From assembly GCF_900240285.1 (NCBI RefSeq), contig NZ_OESS01000002.1, positions 1,116,001-1,180,000 on the forward strand: a stretch of 64,000 nucleotides of DNA, given 5' to 3'. Below, in pieces: positions 29,538 through 37,476 of the stretch. Source of the DNA: Halobacillus sp. Marseille-P3879. GTDB taxonomy: Bacteria > Bacillota > Bacilli > Bacillales > Halobacillaceae. The notes under the pieces are model-generated. The model did no database searches, was not told where the DNA came from, and saw only the letters and a list, made by a program, of their open reading frames with translations. Each line of letters starts with the position of its first letter. Position 1 is the stretch's first letter. Made by a program: the position numbers and the translations under genes.

Positions 29538-30216
29538 TAAGCATTCTCCTTTCAAAGCTCACTAATCCAGGCTTTTGTTTTAGAACTTCCTGAAGGGGAG
29601 CAATACGAATAGCCTCATTTTTTTTGTCTACAAACCCGCATTCAATGTATAGATCATCTGAATCCTGATCAGGGGCACGTGATATTTGATTGGCTATTCT
29701 GAGCTGATTGGGCTTCATATAAGAAGCGGCTATGATGGTCTCTTCATTTCCTTCTGATCCTGAGTGGGCGATGCCCCGTAAATGGCCTAATACAAATATG
29801 TTCCCAGAAGCTATGATTTTCCCTCCAGGGTTTACATCTCCAAGAAGTAGAAGATCTCCCTTCACTTCTATAACCTGTCCGGATCGAATGGTTCTTGTAA
29901 TCGCAGTGATTTCAGTATTTTCTTTCCAGGATAAGGCTTCATCCTTTGTCATAACATTTGATTCAATCTGTTCGACAACCAGTTTCTGCTTCTCCCGAAC
30001 GATTTCTTTTAGTTGTTCTTGTTGTTCATTTGTTAAAAAGCGATTACCTAATTGAATCGTTACTCGAATCATAGGCTGGCTGTCATCTACTCCATTTACA
30101 GAAAGTTTCTCTTTAAGTTCCTCCAAAATGGAATCATAGGAACATTGATCATTTAACTGAAGGGTCAAGCCGTCCCTCGTTCCTTTTATTGTAACCAGTT
30201 GACTGTTAGCTGACAT
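29530..30216 (-). CDS. minC: Septum site-determining protein MinC
   Basis: Inhibitor of FtsZ assembly, recruited by MinD. The 228-residue protein has an N-terminal FtsZ-inhibiting domain (SQLVTIKGTRDGLTLQLND) and a C-terminal beta-helix with IRSGQVIEVKGDLLLLGDVNPGG and VLGHLRGIAHSG, the MinD-binding part. The ATG at 30216 has GAGGTGG 7 bases upstream; the longer open frame to 30240 lacks a site. It follows mreD by 36 bases, as in B. subtilis. Confidence 0.94.
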   Translation of the reverse strand: MSANSQLVTIKGTRDGLTLQLNDQCSYDSILEELKEKLSVNGVDDSQPMIRVTIQLGNRFLTNEQQEQLKEIVREKQKLVVEQIESNVMTKDEALSWKENTEITAITRTIRSGQVIEVKGDLLLLGDVNPGGKIIASGNIFVLGHLRGIAHSGSEGNEETIIAASYMKPNQLRIANQISRAPDQDSDDLYIECGFVDKKNEAIRIAPLQEVLKQKPGLVSFERRMLNG

Positions 30217-30252
30217 AAGACTCCACCTCAAACTCTGCACATTTAATCACCA

Positions 30253-30780
30253 TTAAGCGCTTTGCCATCGTTCGGACCATTCTTCTACTCGATTCTTTAG
30301 CAGGGGATAGAGTAATATAAAAAACAGGGCATTCGCCAAAACTGTAGGAATCAATCTTAGTGATACATAATCTCCCCAGGCCATCTCTGTGACTTGTACA
30401 AAGGAATATATAAAATATAAGATCATATCCGCTAAAGCTACGCCTAAAATAGCCAGAAGCAAAGAAGCAACAAAATTAGCGTGAAACCACTTCTGCAGCC
30501 CATGGGTAACATAGGCAGTTATTGCGTAAGTCACCATATACACCCCTAGAACCCCTGTATAAACCACATCAATTAGTAAACCAAATGCCAAGCCATACCA
30601 TACGGAGTGGTAAGTCTCATCTTTATCAAAGAATATGGCAACAAGCATAATTAAGCATAATACCCAATGAGGCGTGACCAGCAATTCTGAATACACAATC
30701 CTTGATGGAAGAAGGCTCATTGCCATGCCCTGGAAAACTAAAAGAATGACCATAATTATAGAAATCCAAAACCTTATCAT
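30253..30780 (-). CDS. mreD: Rod shape-determining protein MreD
   Basis: A 175-residue membrane protein with about five to six helices, part of the cell-wall elongation complex with MreB, MreC, RodA and PBP2. The opening (MIRFWISIIMVILLVFQG) and LAFGLLIDVVYTGVLGVYMV fit MreD. Its ATG overlaps the mreC stop as ATGA, so translation is coupled. The sequence is weakly conserved and the context decides the call. Confidence 0.92.
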   Translation of the reverse strand: MIRFWISIIMVILLVFQGMAMSLLPSRIVYSELLVTPHWVLCLIMLVAIFFDKDETYHSVWYGLAFGLLIDVVYTGVLGVYMVTYAITAYVTHGLQKWFHANFVASLLLAILGVALADMILYFIYSFVQVTEMAWGDYVSLRLIPTVLANALFFILLYPLLKNRVEEWSERWQSA

Positions 30781-31658
30781 TGCTCTTCGCCTTCCTCTTG
30801 GTCTTCCTCACTGACTGTTTCCATGTCACGATCAACCACCATCACGTGGTCAATATCGAACAAGTCAGCGAATGGCTCGACATAAGCAGTTTTCGTTAGT
30901 CCTGAACGGTCATTTTTCACTTCCTCTACTGTACCAATCCTCAGATCACTTGGAAAAACGCCTCCCATCCCGGAGGACATTACTACATCGCCTTCCTCAA
31001 GCTCTTCATCAAGACTAATACCTTCTAAGAGCAAGCGGCCGCTTTCACTGTCAAAACCTTCTATTAGGCCGAAGACGTTATCTTCACCTTCTCTAACTAC
31101 CCATGAGGAGATTTTATTAGATTCATCGAACCCACTGAGAAGCTGGACATTTGAGTGAAAAGCACCGGCTGACTCTACTTTACCTACCATGCCTTCACTG
31201 GTGATGACAGCCATATCTTTCTCTACTCCATGTTCTTCGCCTTTATTAATGGTCATTTGTTCAAACCAGCGATCGGAACTTCGCGCGATAACTGTCCCCT
31301 GGATTGGAGTATAATCTCTCATAGAGTCAGTCTTATCTAACGTATCTCTTAGTTCACGGTTATCTTTTTCTAATTGCTGGTTTTCCTGAATAAGTCCTTT
31401 GTATTCATCCAGTCTCGATTTAAGTACTTCATTCTGTTCATATACATTCAGCATGTTCTGGATATTCTGATAAGCATTATCCACGAGTTGAACAGGAGAA
31501 TGAAATACGGTCTGAACCCAGCCTACTGAGTCTTGAAGAAACTTCTCTGGTACGGATAATTCACTGCGGTCCCTCATGGAAAAACCGATGAGAACCACTA
31601 AAATAATAAAGCCTATTAGTACGGTCATAAGTCTTTTTCTACGAAACAATGAGGGCAT
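30777..31658 (-). CDS. mreC: Cell shape-determining protein MreC
   Basis: A 293-residue bitopic protein: short cytoplasmic N-terminus (MPSLFRRKRL), one membrane helix (about 9-26), a coiled coil (about 65-110) and two beta-barrel domains outside the cell (TPIQGTVIARSSDRWFEQMTINKG; LEEGDVVMSSGMGGVFPSDLRIGTV). It links MreB filaments to cell-wall enzymes. The C-terminus is strongly acidic. It lies between mreB and mreD. Confidence 0.95.
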   Translation of the reverse strand: MPSLFRRKRLMTVLIGFIILVVLIGFSMRDRSELSVPEKFLQDSVGWVQTVFHSPVQLVDNAYQNIQNMLNVYEQNEVLKSRLDEYKGLIQENQQLEKDNRELRDTLDKTDSMRDYTPIQGTVIARSSDRWFEQMTINKGEEHGVEKDMAVITSEGMVGKVESAGAFHSNVQLLSGFDESNKISSWVVREGEDNVFGLIEGFDSESGRLLLEGISLDEELEEGDVVMSSGMGGVFPSDLRIGTVEEVKNDRSGLTKTAYVEPFADLFDIDHVMVVDRDMETVSEEDQEEGEEQ

Positions 31659-31669
31659 ACTTAGACTCC

Positions 31670-32710
31670 TTAATCCGTTTTCGGACGGGTTGCAACATTA
31701 GGCTGAGACTTGAAGTGATGAATGTATTCGAGTGATTTTCCCGTCCCAATAGCTACGCAATCCAACGGCTCATCTGCAATAAATACCGGCATGTTCGTTT
31801 CTTCACTTATGACACGATCAAGGTTTTTCAGTAAAGCTCCTCCGCCCGTCAGTACGATACCGCGCTCCATAATATCAGCAGAAAGCTCCGGTGGGGTTTT
31901 TTCGAGTGTATTCTTTACAGTTTCTACTATAGAGTCTACAGTATCCTTCAAAGCCCGGCCAATTTCTTCGGAATGAATCTCTATTGTCTTAGGAAGACCA
32001 CTCAGCAAATCTCGGCCACGGATCTCCATAGTTTCATGAACATCTATTTTCCCGGCTCCACCGATTTCGAACTTAATCTCTTCAGCCGTTCGTTCTCCGA
32101 TCATTAAATTATACTGCTTACGTACATGCTGGATAATCGCATCGTCCATTTCATCTCCTGCGACTCTGATGGATTGGCTCGTCACAATTCCGCCCAGCGA
32201 GATAATTGCAACTTCTGTCGTTCCTCCACCGACATCAACGACCATGCTTCCCGTCGGTTCCCAAACAGGAAGTCCTGCACCAATAGCGGCAGCAAAAGGT
32301 TCAGCAATAGGAAAAGCATCCTTTGCGCCAGCTTGTTTTGTAGCATCAATAACAGCTCGCTCTTCCACCATCGTAATTCCTGAAGGCACACAGACCATTA
32401 CATTTGGTTTACTTGCAAAGGAAGAACGGTTGCGTAAAGCCTGTTTAATGTAATACTTCATCATCTGCGCTGTTGTATCATAGTCCGCAATGACCCCATC
32501 CTTCATTGGACGAATAACTGATATGTAATTCGGCGTACGTCCTATCATGTTTCTAGCGTCATTTCCTACAGCTTCAATTTCGCCTGTCTGACTATTTTTT
32601 GCCACGACCGTCGGTTCTCTTAAAATAACTCCTTTATTTCTCAAAAATACTAGTGTATTCGCGGTTCCTAAGTCAATTCCTAAATCTTGTGAAAAACCGA
32701 ATAAACCCAA
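31670..32710 (-). CDS. mreB: Rod shape-determining protein MreB
   Basis: Bacterial actin that guides lateral wall synthesis. The 346 residues include the actin-fold motifs [13 protein letters not shown] (phosphate 1), [18 protein letters not shown] (phosphate 2) and [15 protein letters not shown] (adenosine). The start is TTG at 32710 with AAAGGAAG 6 bases upstream. It is first in the mreBCD-minCD operon and next to radC. Confidence 0.96.
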   Translation of the reverse strand: MGLFGFSQDLGIDLGTANTLVFLRNKGVILREPTVVAKNSQTGEIEAVGNDARNMIGRTPNYISVIRPMKDGVIADYDTTAQMMKYYIKQALRNRSSFASKPNVMVCVPSGITMVEERAVIDATKQAGAKDAFPIAEPFAAAIGAGLPVWEPTGSMVVDVGGGTTEVAIISLGGIVTSQSIRVAGDEMDDAIIQHVRKQYNLMIGERTAEEIKFEIGGAGKIDVHETMEIRGRDLLSGLPKTIEIHSEEIGRALKDTVDSIVETVKNTLEKTPPELSADIMERGIVLTGGGALLKNLDRVISEETNMPVFIADEPLDCVAIGTGKSLEYIHHFKSQPNVATRPKTD

Positions 32711-32772
32711 TAATATCTTCCTTTCTCCTACACATTCAAAGTGCTGTCAATACCTCAATATATCATGAGAAG

Positions 32773-32810
32773 AAGCGCCATATTATAAGAAAAACTTATA
32801 AATGGCGCTT
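32773..32810. terminator. Terminator-like hairpin between radC and mreB
   Basis: An inverted repeat aagcgccat/atggcgctt with a nearly complementary A/T inner part (ttataag/cttataa). The plus side is followed by aattttttt and the minus side by CTTCTTC, so the run of T is better in the plus direction; it probably ends radC transcription weakly on the minus strand. Confidence 0.6.
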
Positions 32811-32861
32811 AATTTTTTTCATCTATTCAATTATACGAAAAATAACAAAAAATAGATAGTG

Positions 32862-33551
32862 TTATAGATATCCTTTTTCTTTTAAGGAAATGAATTTTCG
32901 ATCACCGATGACTAAATGGTCAAGCAGTTCAATTCCCAGCATCTTACCGCATTCATTCAGTCTTCGAGTAACTTGAATATCTTCTTGTGAAGGAGAAGGG
33001 TCTCCAGAAGGGTGATTGTGCACACATATAATAGAAGCCGCTGAACGCTTCACCGCTTCTTTATACACCTCCCGCGGATGTACGATTGAAGCATTTAAAC
33101 TACCTATAAATACTGTCTGCCTGTGGAGCACCTGGTTTTTGGTATTGAGAAAAAGACAAATAAAGTGTTCCTGTTTTAAATCTCTCATTTCTTCCATTAC
33201 ATAATCCGCCCCGTCTTCGGGACTACGGATGACATACTTCTCCACGGGCTTCATTTGCTGCAGTCGTCTGCCAAATTCGATGGCAGAAAGCAGCAGGACC
33301 GCTTTGGCAGACCCAATTCCTTTTATAGCAGTAAGCTCTTCCACTGCGGCATCCTTTAACAGCATAATCCCTTCAAAATGGATAAGGATCCGCTTGGCCA
33401 GATCGGTAACCGATTCCTCCTTCGTACCGCTTCCCAGAAGAATCGCAAGCAGCTCCTGATTTGATAAATGGTGGGCCCCGTGTTTTAATAATCTCTCTCT
33501 CGGGCGGTCTTCTTTAGGTACGTTACGAATCATTACACTTGGTGAATCCAT
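32862..33551 (-). CDS. radC: DNA repair protein RadC family (JAMM domain)
   Basis: A 229-residue protein with an N-terminal helix-hairpin-helix-like part (LTAIKGIGSAKAVLLLSAIEFGRRL) and a C-terminal JAMM/MPN metal-binding domain with HNHPSGDPSPSQEDI. The role in DNA repair is disputed. The ATG at 33551 is chosen with AAAGGAAG upstream; GTG at 33563 falls on that site. It precedes mreB as in B. subtilis. Confidence 0.94.
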   Translation of the reverse strand: MDSPSVMIRNVPKEDRPRERLLKHGAHHLSNQELLAILLGSGTKEESVTDLAKRILIHFEGIMLLKDAAVEELTAIKGIGSAKAVLLLSAIEFGRRLQQMKPVEKYVIRSPEDGADYVMEEMRDLKQEHFICLFLNTKNQVLHRQTVFIGSLNASIVHPREVYKEAVKRSAASIICVHNHPSGDPSPSQEDIQVTRRLNECGKMLGIELLDHLVIGDRKFISLKEKGYL

Positions 33552-33617
33552 TCTGTACTTCACTTCCTTTCACATTTAATCCTCCGACTTAAATTAGTTG
33601 GGGTATTAATAGTTTAT

Positions 33618-33653
33618 AAAAAAACAGCCACTTCTGAGAGCGGCTGTTTTTTT
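33618..33653 (-). terminator. Terminator after spoIIB
   Basis: A 12-bp stem aaaaaaacagcc/ggctgttttttt with a 12-base loop, able to act in both directions. It separates spoIIB from radC, in the interval where B. subtilis has maf. Confidence 0.88.
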
Positions 33654-33746
33654 ATAACACAGGAAGAAAAGTGAGTAATATTTTCTTTTTTAATACAATT
33701 GATTTGTTTTTCAGCTCCTTCTACCTGGTAAAAATTAAAAGAATTA

Positions 33747-34589
33747 TTAATTTTTCATTGATTCCAATGATTTAGCTAATGAAAGCCAGCTTACCCCATG
33801 ATTTGTTTCGTCCACCCAGCCTTTTAAAGCCGCTTCAAACTCCTCATGACTACCACCATCAGCTTCTTTCCATTCATTAAGTATTTTCTCCCTTTCCTCG
33901 ACAGAAACGGTATGGAGAGTATTTTCTTGCAAATGAGTGATTAAGCTTTCTATAGTACCTGTCTGACTCTTAGGAACTTCTACTTCTCCTGCAGTAACCT
34001 CCCATGTTTTCAAATAGGTCGGTATATCCATGTCCGCCAGATCTGCTGCTACTTTATCCACCCCATCCTCCCCGTCTGCACTGCCAGACAACAGAAAATA
34101 TTGATCTTGCTGCTTCCAAATAACAGAAGGCAGCGACTGCTCTGTTAAATTCCCCTGCCATTCTTCTGCCGTTTCCAAACTTGTAAATACACCGCTTTGT
34201 ACAACTTCTGACTCAAGAGCAGGCAATTCAACACCTGCCATAACAGCTCCTGCACTTTGAGATTGAGCCTGGTTACCAGACGTTACATTACTTTCAGGAG
34301 GAGGTGACTCTTCCGTAACAGTTACGAATAATTTCAACAAAATAAAACCTAATGCAAAACTAACCACGATTGCTGTAATTATAGACAAGCTTACATGTTT
34401 GTAAGAGAAAGGAGATAATCGTTTTTGGAAAGATGGGATCTTACGTACTTTTGAATAGGAATCAGGCCGTCTTTCTTGTATTTTTTCCGCTTCCGTAGCA
34501 GCCTGCTCTTTTTTAGCTTGTACAATTTCCTTCCGAGTCTCTTTATCTCTATTATAAGAAATGACGATTTTGTTATTTTTTTGAGCCAT
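33747..34589 (-). CDS. spoIIB: SpoIIB-like SPOR-domain membrane protein
   Basis: A 280-residue bitopic protein: basic, charged cytoplasmic N-terminus (1-65), one membrane helix (about 69-90), an extracellular Ser/Gln/Glu-rich linker and a SPOR-like domain (VVQSGVFTSLETAEEWQGNL, then YFLLSGSADGEDGVDKVAADL). SpoIIB of B. subtilis has this layout, lies between comC and maf-radC, and helps locate the engulfment machinery at the sporulation septum by binding denuded glycan. Sequence identity is probably low; the call rests on layout and location. Confidence 0.78.
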   Translation of the reverse strand: MAQKNNKIVISYNRDKETRKEIVQAKKEQAATEAEKIQERRPDSYSKVRKIPSFQKRLSPFSYKHVSLSIITAIVVSFALGFILLKLFVTVTEESPPPESNVTSGNQAQSQSAGAVMAGVELPALESEVVQSGVFTSLETAEEWQGNLTEQSLPSVIWKQQDQYFLLSGSADGEDGVDKVAADLADMDIPTYLKTWEVTAGEVEVPKSQTGTIESLITHLQENTLHTVSVEEREKILNEWKEADGGSHEEFEAALKGWVDETNHGVSWLSLAKSLESMKN

Positions 34590-34761
34590 TTATGTTTCCC
34601 CTCCTTTTTCTTTTATACAACTTATCACAGCTGCAAGAAAAAGGACGTAGAATTTTGTCACCAGTACTTCGACAATAATTCCACAAAAATTCATAGTCCA
34701 AGAAAGGATTTTTACCATCACTCCGTTAAAATTTGCTTTCGATAGGCACGCTTCATCATTA

Positions 34762-35514
34762 TTAGATGACACTCAGATACCAGTCAATTATAAACACCCC
34801 ATGAAAGACTGTAATTAGTCCACCTGCCACAATATAAGGTCCAAAAGGAATCGGATCTTCTCTGGAAATGATTTTCAACTGTAACATGCTTACACTCAGT
34901 ACGGTTCCAATTAAAGAAGCGAAAAAAAAGGTTAATAGAAGCAGTTTAGGCCCTAATGCTAATCCAATAACACCGAACAGCTTCATATCTCCTCCTCCCA
35001 TGCCTCCACGGCTGACAAAAATAATTACCGCCGTTCCCATCAAACCGACAAACGCACCTGCGACCGAACTCCACCAGGGCTCTGCAGGAAAAATAAAGCG
35101 ATACATAACAATGAGTCCTGTAAAGATTAATAAAACCTTATCTGGTATGATCATATATCTTAAATCGCTCACGAAAATGATATGAAACATAGATACTAAC
35201 AACAAAGCCAGGAAAAGCGGGGGCTGAAATTCATACAAATAATAGCTGTAACTAAACCCGGCACCTGTAAAACATTCCATAGCTGGATAGATAGGAGAAA
35301 TTTTTTGCAGACAATAACGGCAGCGGCCTTTTTGAATACAATAGGAAAAAACAGGAAAAAGCTCAAACCATTTCAATGTTACAAGACATTCAGGACAATA
35401 AGATCGGTTCCTCTTAAACAATTCTCCTTTAGGAACTCTCATTCCTACAACAGTGTAAAATGATCCAAGAATTAAGCCTGTGATCAGGAAATAAAAAAGA
35501 AGTAATATGTGCAT
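34762..35514 (-). CDS. comC: Prepilin peptidase ComC
   Basis: Membrane aspartic protease and methylase that processes the ComGC-type pseudopilins needed for DNA uptake. The 250-residue protein has two zinc CxxC pairs (CPEC and CRYC, about residues 41-75), the first catalytic Asp in SDLRYMIIPDKVL and the second in the GGGDMKLFG motif, with about seven membrane helices. AAGGAG precedes the ATG. Position between folC and spoIIB matches B. subtilis. Confidence 0.94.
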   Translation of the reverse strand: MHILLLFYFLITGLILGSFYTVVGMRVPKGELFKRNRSYCPECLVTLKWFELFPVFSYCIQKGRCRYCLQKISPIYPAMECFTGAGFSYSYYLYEFQPPLFLALLLVSMFHIIFVSDLRYMIIPDKVLLIFTGLIVMYRFIFPAEPWWSSVAGAFVGLMGTAVIIFVSRGGMGGGDMKLFGVIGLALGPKLLLLTFFFASLIGTVLSVSMLQLKIISREDPIPFGPYIVAGGLITVFHGVFIIDWYLSVI

Positions 35515-35544
35515 ATTTTGCTCCTTATGAGGTATTGTGGGGAA

Positions 35545-35570
35545 AAGGTAGAGGGGGATTTTTCTACCTT
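35545..35570 (-). promoter_or_regulatory. Weak hairpin in the comC leader
   Basis: On the minus strand AAGGTAGA pairs with TCTACCTT across a 10-base loop and is followed by TTTTCCCC, 30 bases before the comC start codon. It could be a weak terminator or attenuator; the stem is only 8 bp. Confidence 0.35.
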
Positions 35571-35707
35571 CATAGTTATTGTCTTATAATATAAAACCCA
35601 TTGCTTCCATAGGGGAGGCTGGTTATCCTGAAGATTGCGGGGGGGGAGTATGTTAGAATTAACCCGGTACGCTGACCGAGCCATGTATGTGGATCTGTTT
35701 TAGCTTC

Positions 35708-36004
35708 TCATAGCTGGCGACACGGTTTCGGCCTCTTTGTTTGGCTGACAGTAATCGGAATACTTCTTCCTTGTATGTAATGCTTGCTTTTACCTTGTTC
35801 CCATGTATCACCACTAACACACTCCTCCTCTGTTAAATCAATCTCCGGCAGGCGTAAAAAGCTGACTCCGTTTGTTAGAAAGACAGGATGGTCTCCCATA
35901 AGTAATGGATAGAGAGCTACAATAGAAGCGAGGATAACAAATCCGATTATATCTATTTTGTACGCAGCAATTGGAAAGAAATTAAATACAGGGAGAGTGG
36001 CCAA
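35708..36004 (-). CDS. Doubtful small membrane protein or gene remnant
   Basis: A 98-codon frame with one clear hydrophobic helix (IDIIGFVILASIVALYPLLMG, written here as residues near 18-38) and a hydrophilic tail. The only starts are TTG at 36004 or non-standard codons further up, and no ribosome binding site is visible. In-frame coding-like sequence continues upstream (KAKEALYLWNLADS) to a stop near 36064, which suggests that the true start has been lost. I do not recognise the family. Confidence 0.25.
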   Translation of the reverse strand: MATLPVFNFFPIAAYKIDIIGFVILASIVALYPLLMGDHPVFLTNGVSFLRLPEIDLTEEECVSGDTWEQGKSKHYIQGRSIPITVSQTKRPKPCRQL

Positions 36005-36128
36005 ACTGTCAGCCAGATTCCATAAATAAAGAGCTTCTTTTGCTTTGAAATCAATAGAGCCTCATTCTTTCTCTTTATGCATATTTTAGAAATTTCAAAT
36101 AATTATAATAATACCACACCCCTTCTTT

Positions 36129-37409
36129 CTATTCAAAATATTTCCTAATATCGGAAATGAAATATAGAGATCCCGATATAACCAGGACATCATCCCTAGT
36201 CAAGTTATTTAAAATAGTTTTCAGGGCCTCCTGTTGATCATCGATAACAATACTAGGAGTGATCGGTGAAAGTTCGGCTATTTCCCTCGGGTGCAGAGCT
36301 TTTGGAAAGGAAAAGGTCGTAAACCATGCTCCGCTGATAATGGGTTCATACTCCCTTAGCATTTCTGTTACAGGTTTATCCTGGACAGCAGCATACAACA
36401 GGTATATTTTCTTATCTGGATAATGCGCTTTTAGTGTGTTTGTTAAAGCAACGGTTCCTTCACGATTATGGGCCCCATCCAGGATCACGGTTGGTTCTTC
36501 TTGAACGACTTCAAATCGCGCAGGCCAACTAGTAGAACTGATAGCACTTTGATAAAATTCTCTTTGAATTAAATAACCCAATTTCTTCAGCATCTCTATT
36601 GAAGCCAATGCAAGACCTGCATTATATATCTGATGTATCCCTTTCATTTGCGTATACAATTTAGCAGAGGAGTAGTCAGCTGATTGAAAATAAAACGATT
36701 CTCCTCTGGTCGTGCTCTCATCGTGAATAACCTTAAAATCTTTTCCTTCTGTTAAAAGATCAGCGTCCTGACTGAGGCATTCTTTTCTAATTACATTTAG
36801 GGCATCTACCTGCTTAACGCAAGTGAGAACGGGTTTTTCCTTTTTAATAATCCCGGCTTTTTGATAGGCAATCTCTTCATAAGACTCCCCGAGCAAGGAT
36901 GTATGGTCCTTTCCAATATTTGTAATTATACTAAGGATAGGATCAACGATATTAGTTGAATCATAACGGCCGCCTAGTCCTGTCTCAAAAATAACAAAAT
37001 CAATTCCACGTTCTTTAAAATATAAGAAAGCCATTGCAGTGATAACTTCAAACTCTGTTGGTTCTCCCCAAACCGTTTTTCCCAGTTCTTCGGCCAGAGG
37101 TTTTACAGTTAAAACGAGTTCTATCAATTCATAATCGGAAATTGGTTCTCCATTTATACTAATCCTTTCATTAAACCGAACAATATAGGGTGAAGTAAAG
37201 GTCCCAACAGAATACTCTTGTTCCTGTAATAAATTTCTTAAAAAAGACACGGTAGAGCCCTTCCCATTCGTTCCTGCCACATGTATGGCATTTAAATGGT
37301 GTTCTGGGTGCTCCATCTTATTCATCATCCATTCCATACGCTTTAAGCCAGGCTTCACTTTAAACTTCTCTCTAGTATGTATCCAGTGTAATGCATCATT
37401 ATATTCCAT
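36129..37409 (-). CDS. folC: Folylpolyglutamate synthase/dihydrofolate synthase
   Basis: Adds glutamate to dihydropteroate and to folates. The 426-residue Mur-ligase-like enzyme shows the P-loop HVAGTNGKGSTV (about residues 43-54), the Mg-binding region FVIFETGLGGRYDSTN, NIGKDHTSLLG, and ILDGAHNREG in the C-terminal domain. AAGGAGG precedes the ATG. It lies downstream of valS as in B. subtilis, with a terminator-like hairpin between. Confidence 0.95.
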   Translation of the reverse strand: MEYNDALHWIHTREKFKVKPGLKRMEWMMNKMEHPEHHLNAIHVAGTNGKGSTVSFLRNLLQEQEYSVGTFTSPYIVRFNERISINGEPISDYELIELVLTVKPLAEELGKTVWGEPTEFEVITAMAFLYFKERGIDFVIFETGLGGRYDSTNIVDPILSIITNIGKDHTSLLGESYEEIAYQKAGIIKKEKPVLTCVKQVDALNVIRKECLSQDADLLTEGKDFKVIHDESTTRGESFYFQSADYSSAKLYTQMKGIHQIYNAGLALASIEMLKKLGYLIQREFYQSAISSTSWPARFEVVQEEPTVILDGAHNREGTVALTNTLKAHYPDKKIYLLYAAVQDKPVTEMLREYEPIISGAWFTTFSFPKALHPREIAELSPITPSIVIDDQQEALKTILNNLTRDDVLVISGSLYFISDIRKYFE

Positions 37410-37431
37410 GGACTCGACCTCCTTATTTCAT

Positions 37432-37467
37432 AAAAGAGGAGAGTATTCCAAAAGCCGAATACCCTCC
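37432..37467 (-). terminator. Hairpin after valS, partial terminator
   Basis: On the minus strand an 11-bp stem with one G-U pair (37457-37467 with 37438-37448, 8-base loop) is followed by TCTTTTA. It lies between the valS stop codon and the folC ribosome binding site and would reduce but perhaps not abolish read-through into folC. Confidence 0.65.
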
Positions 37468-37476
37468 AAATTAGTT

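Larger units (their letters stand above)
35515..36128. other. Gene-poor interval between folC and comC
   Basis: About 600 bases with no confidently assigned gene. It holds a run of eight G at 35639-35646, a weak hairpin (35545-35552 with 35563-35570, 8-bp stem, U4 on the minus strand) in front of comC, and one doubtful minus-strand reading frame (35708-36004). I recognise no riboswitch; the DNA could be the remains of a gene or a long competence-gene leader. Confidence 0.4.

Noticed and set aside
35484-35684. Minus-strand 66-codon frame overlapping comC start
   Set aside because: It runs through the C8 tract and the comC leader, has no ribosome binding site and low-complexity composition.
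35515-35700. Riboswitch before comC
   Set aside because: No GEMM, SAM, TPP or purine riboswitch core could be found; only a weak hairpin is present.
35651-35704. Plus-strand 17-codon peptide after the G-rich stretch
   Set aside because: The apparent ribosome binding site is part of the G8 run, and the peptide has no recognisable feature.
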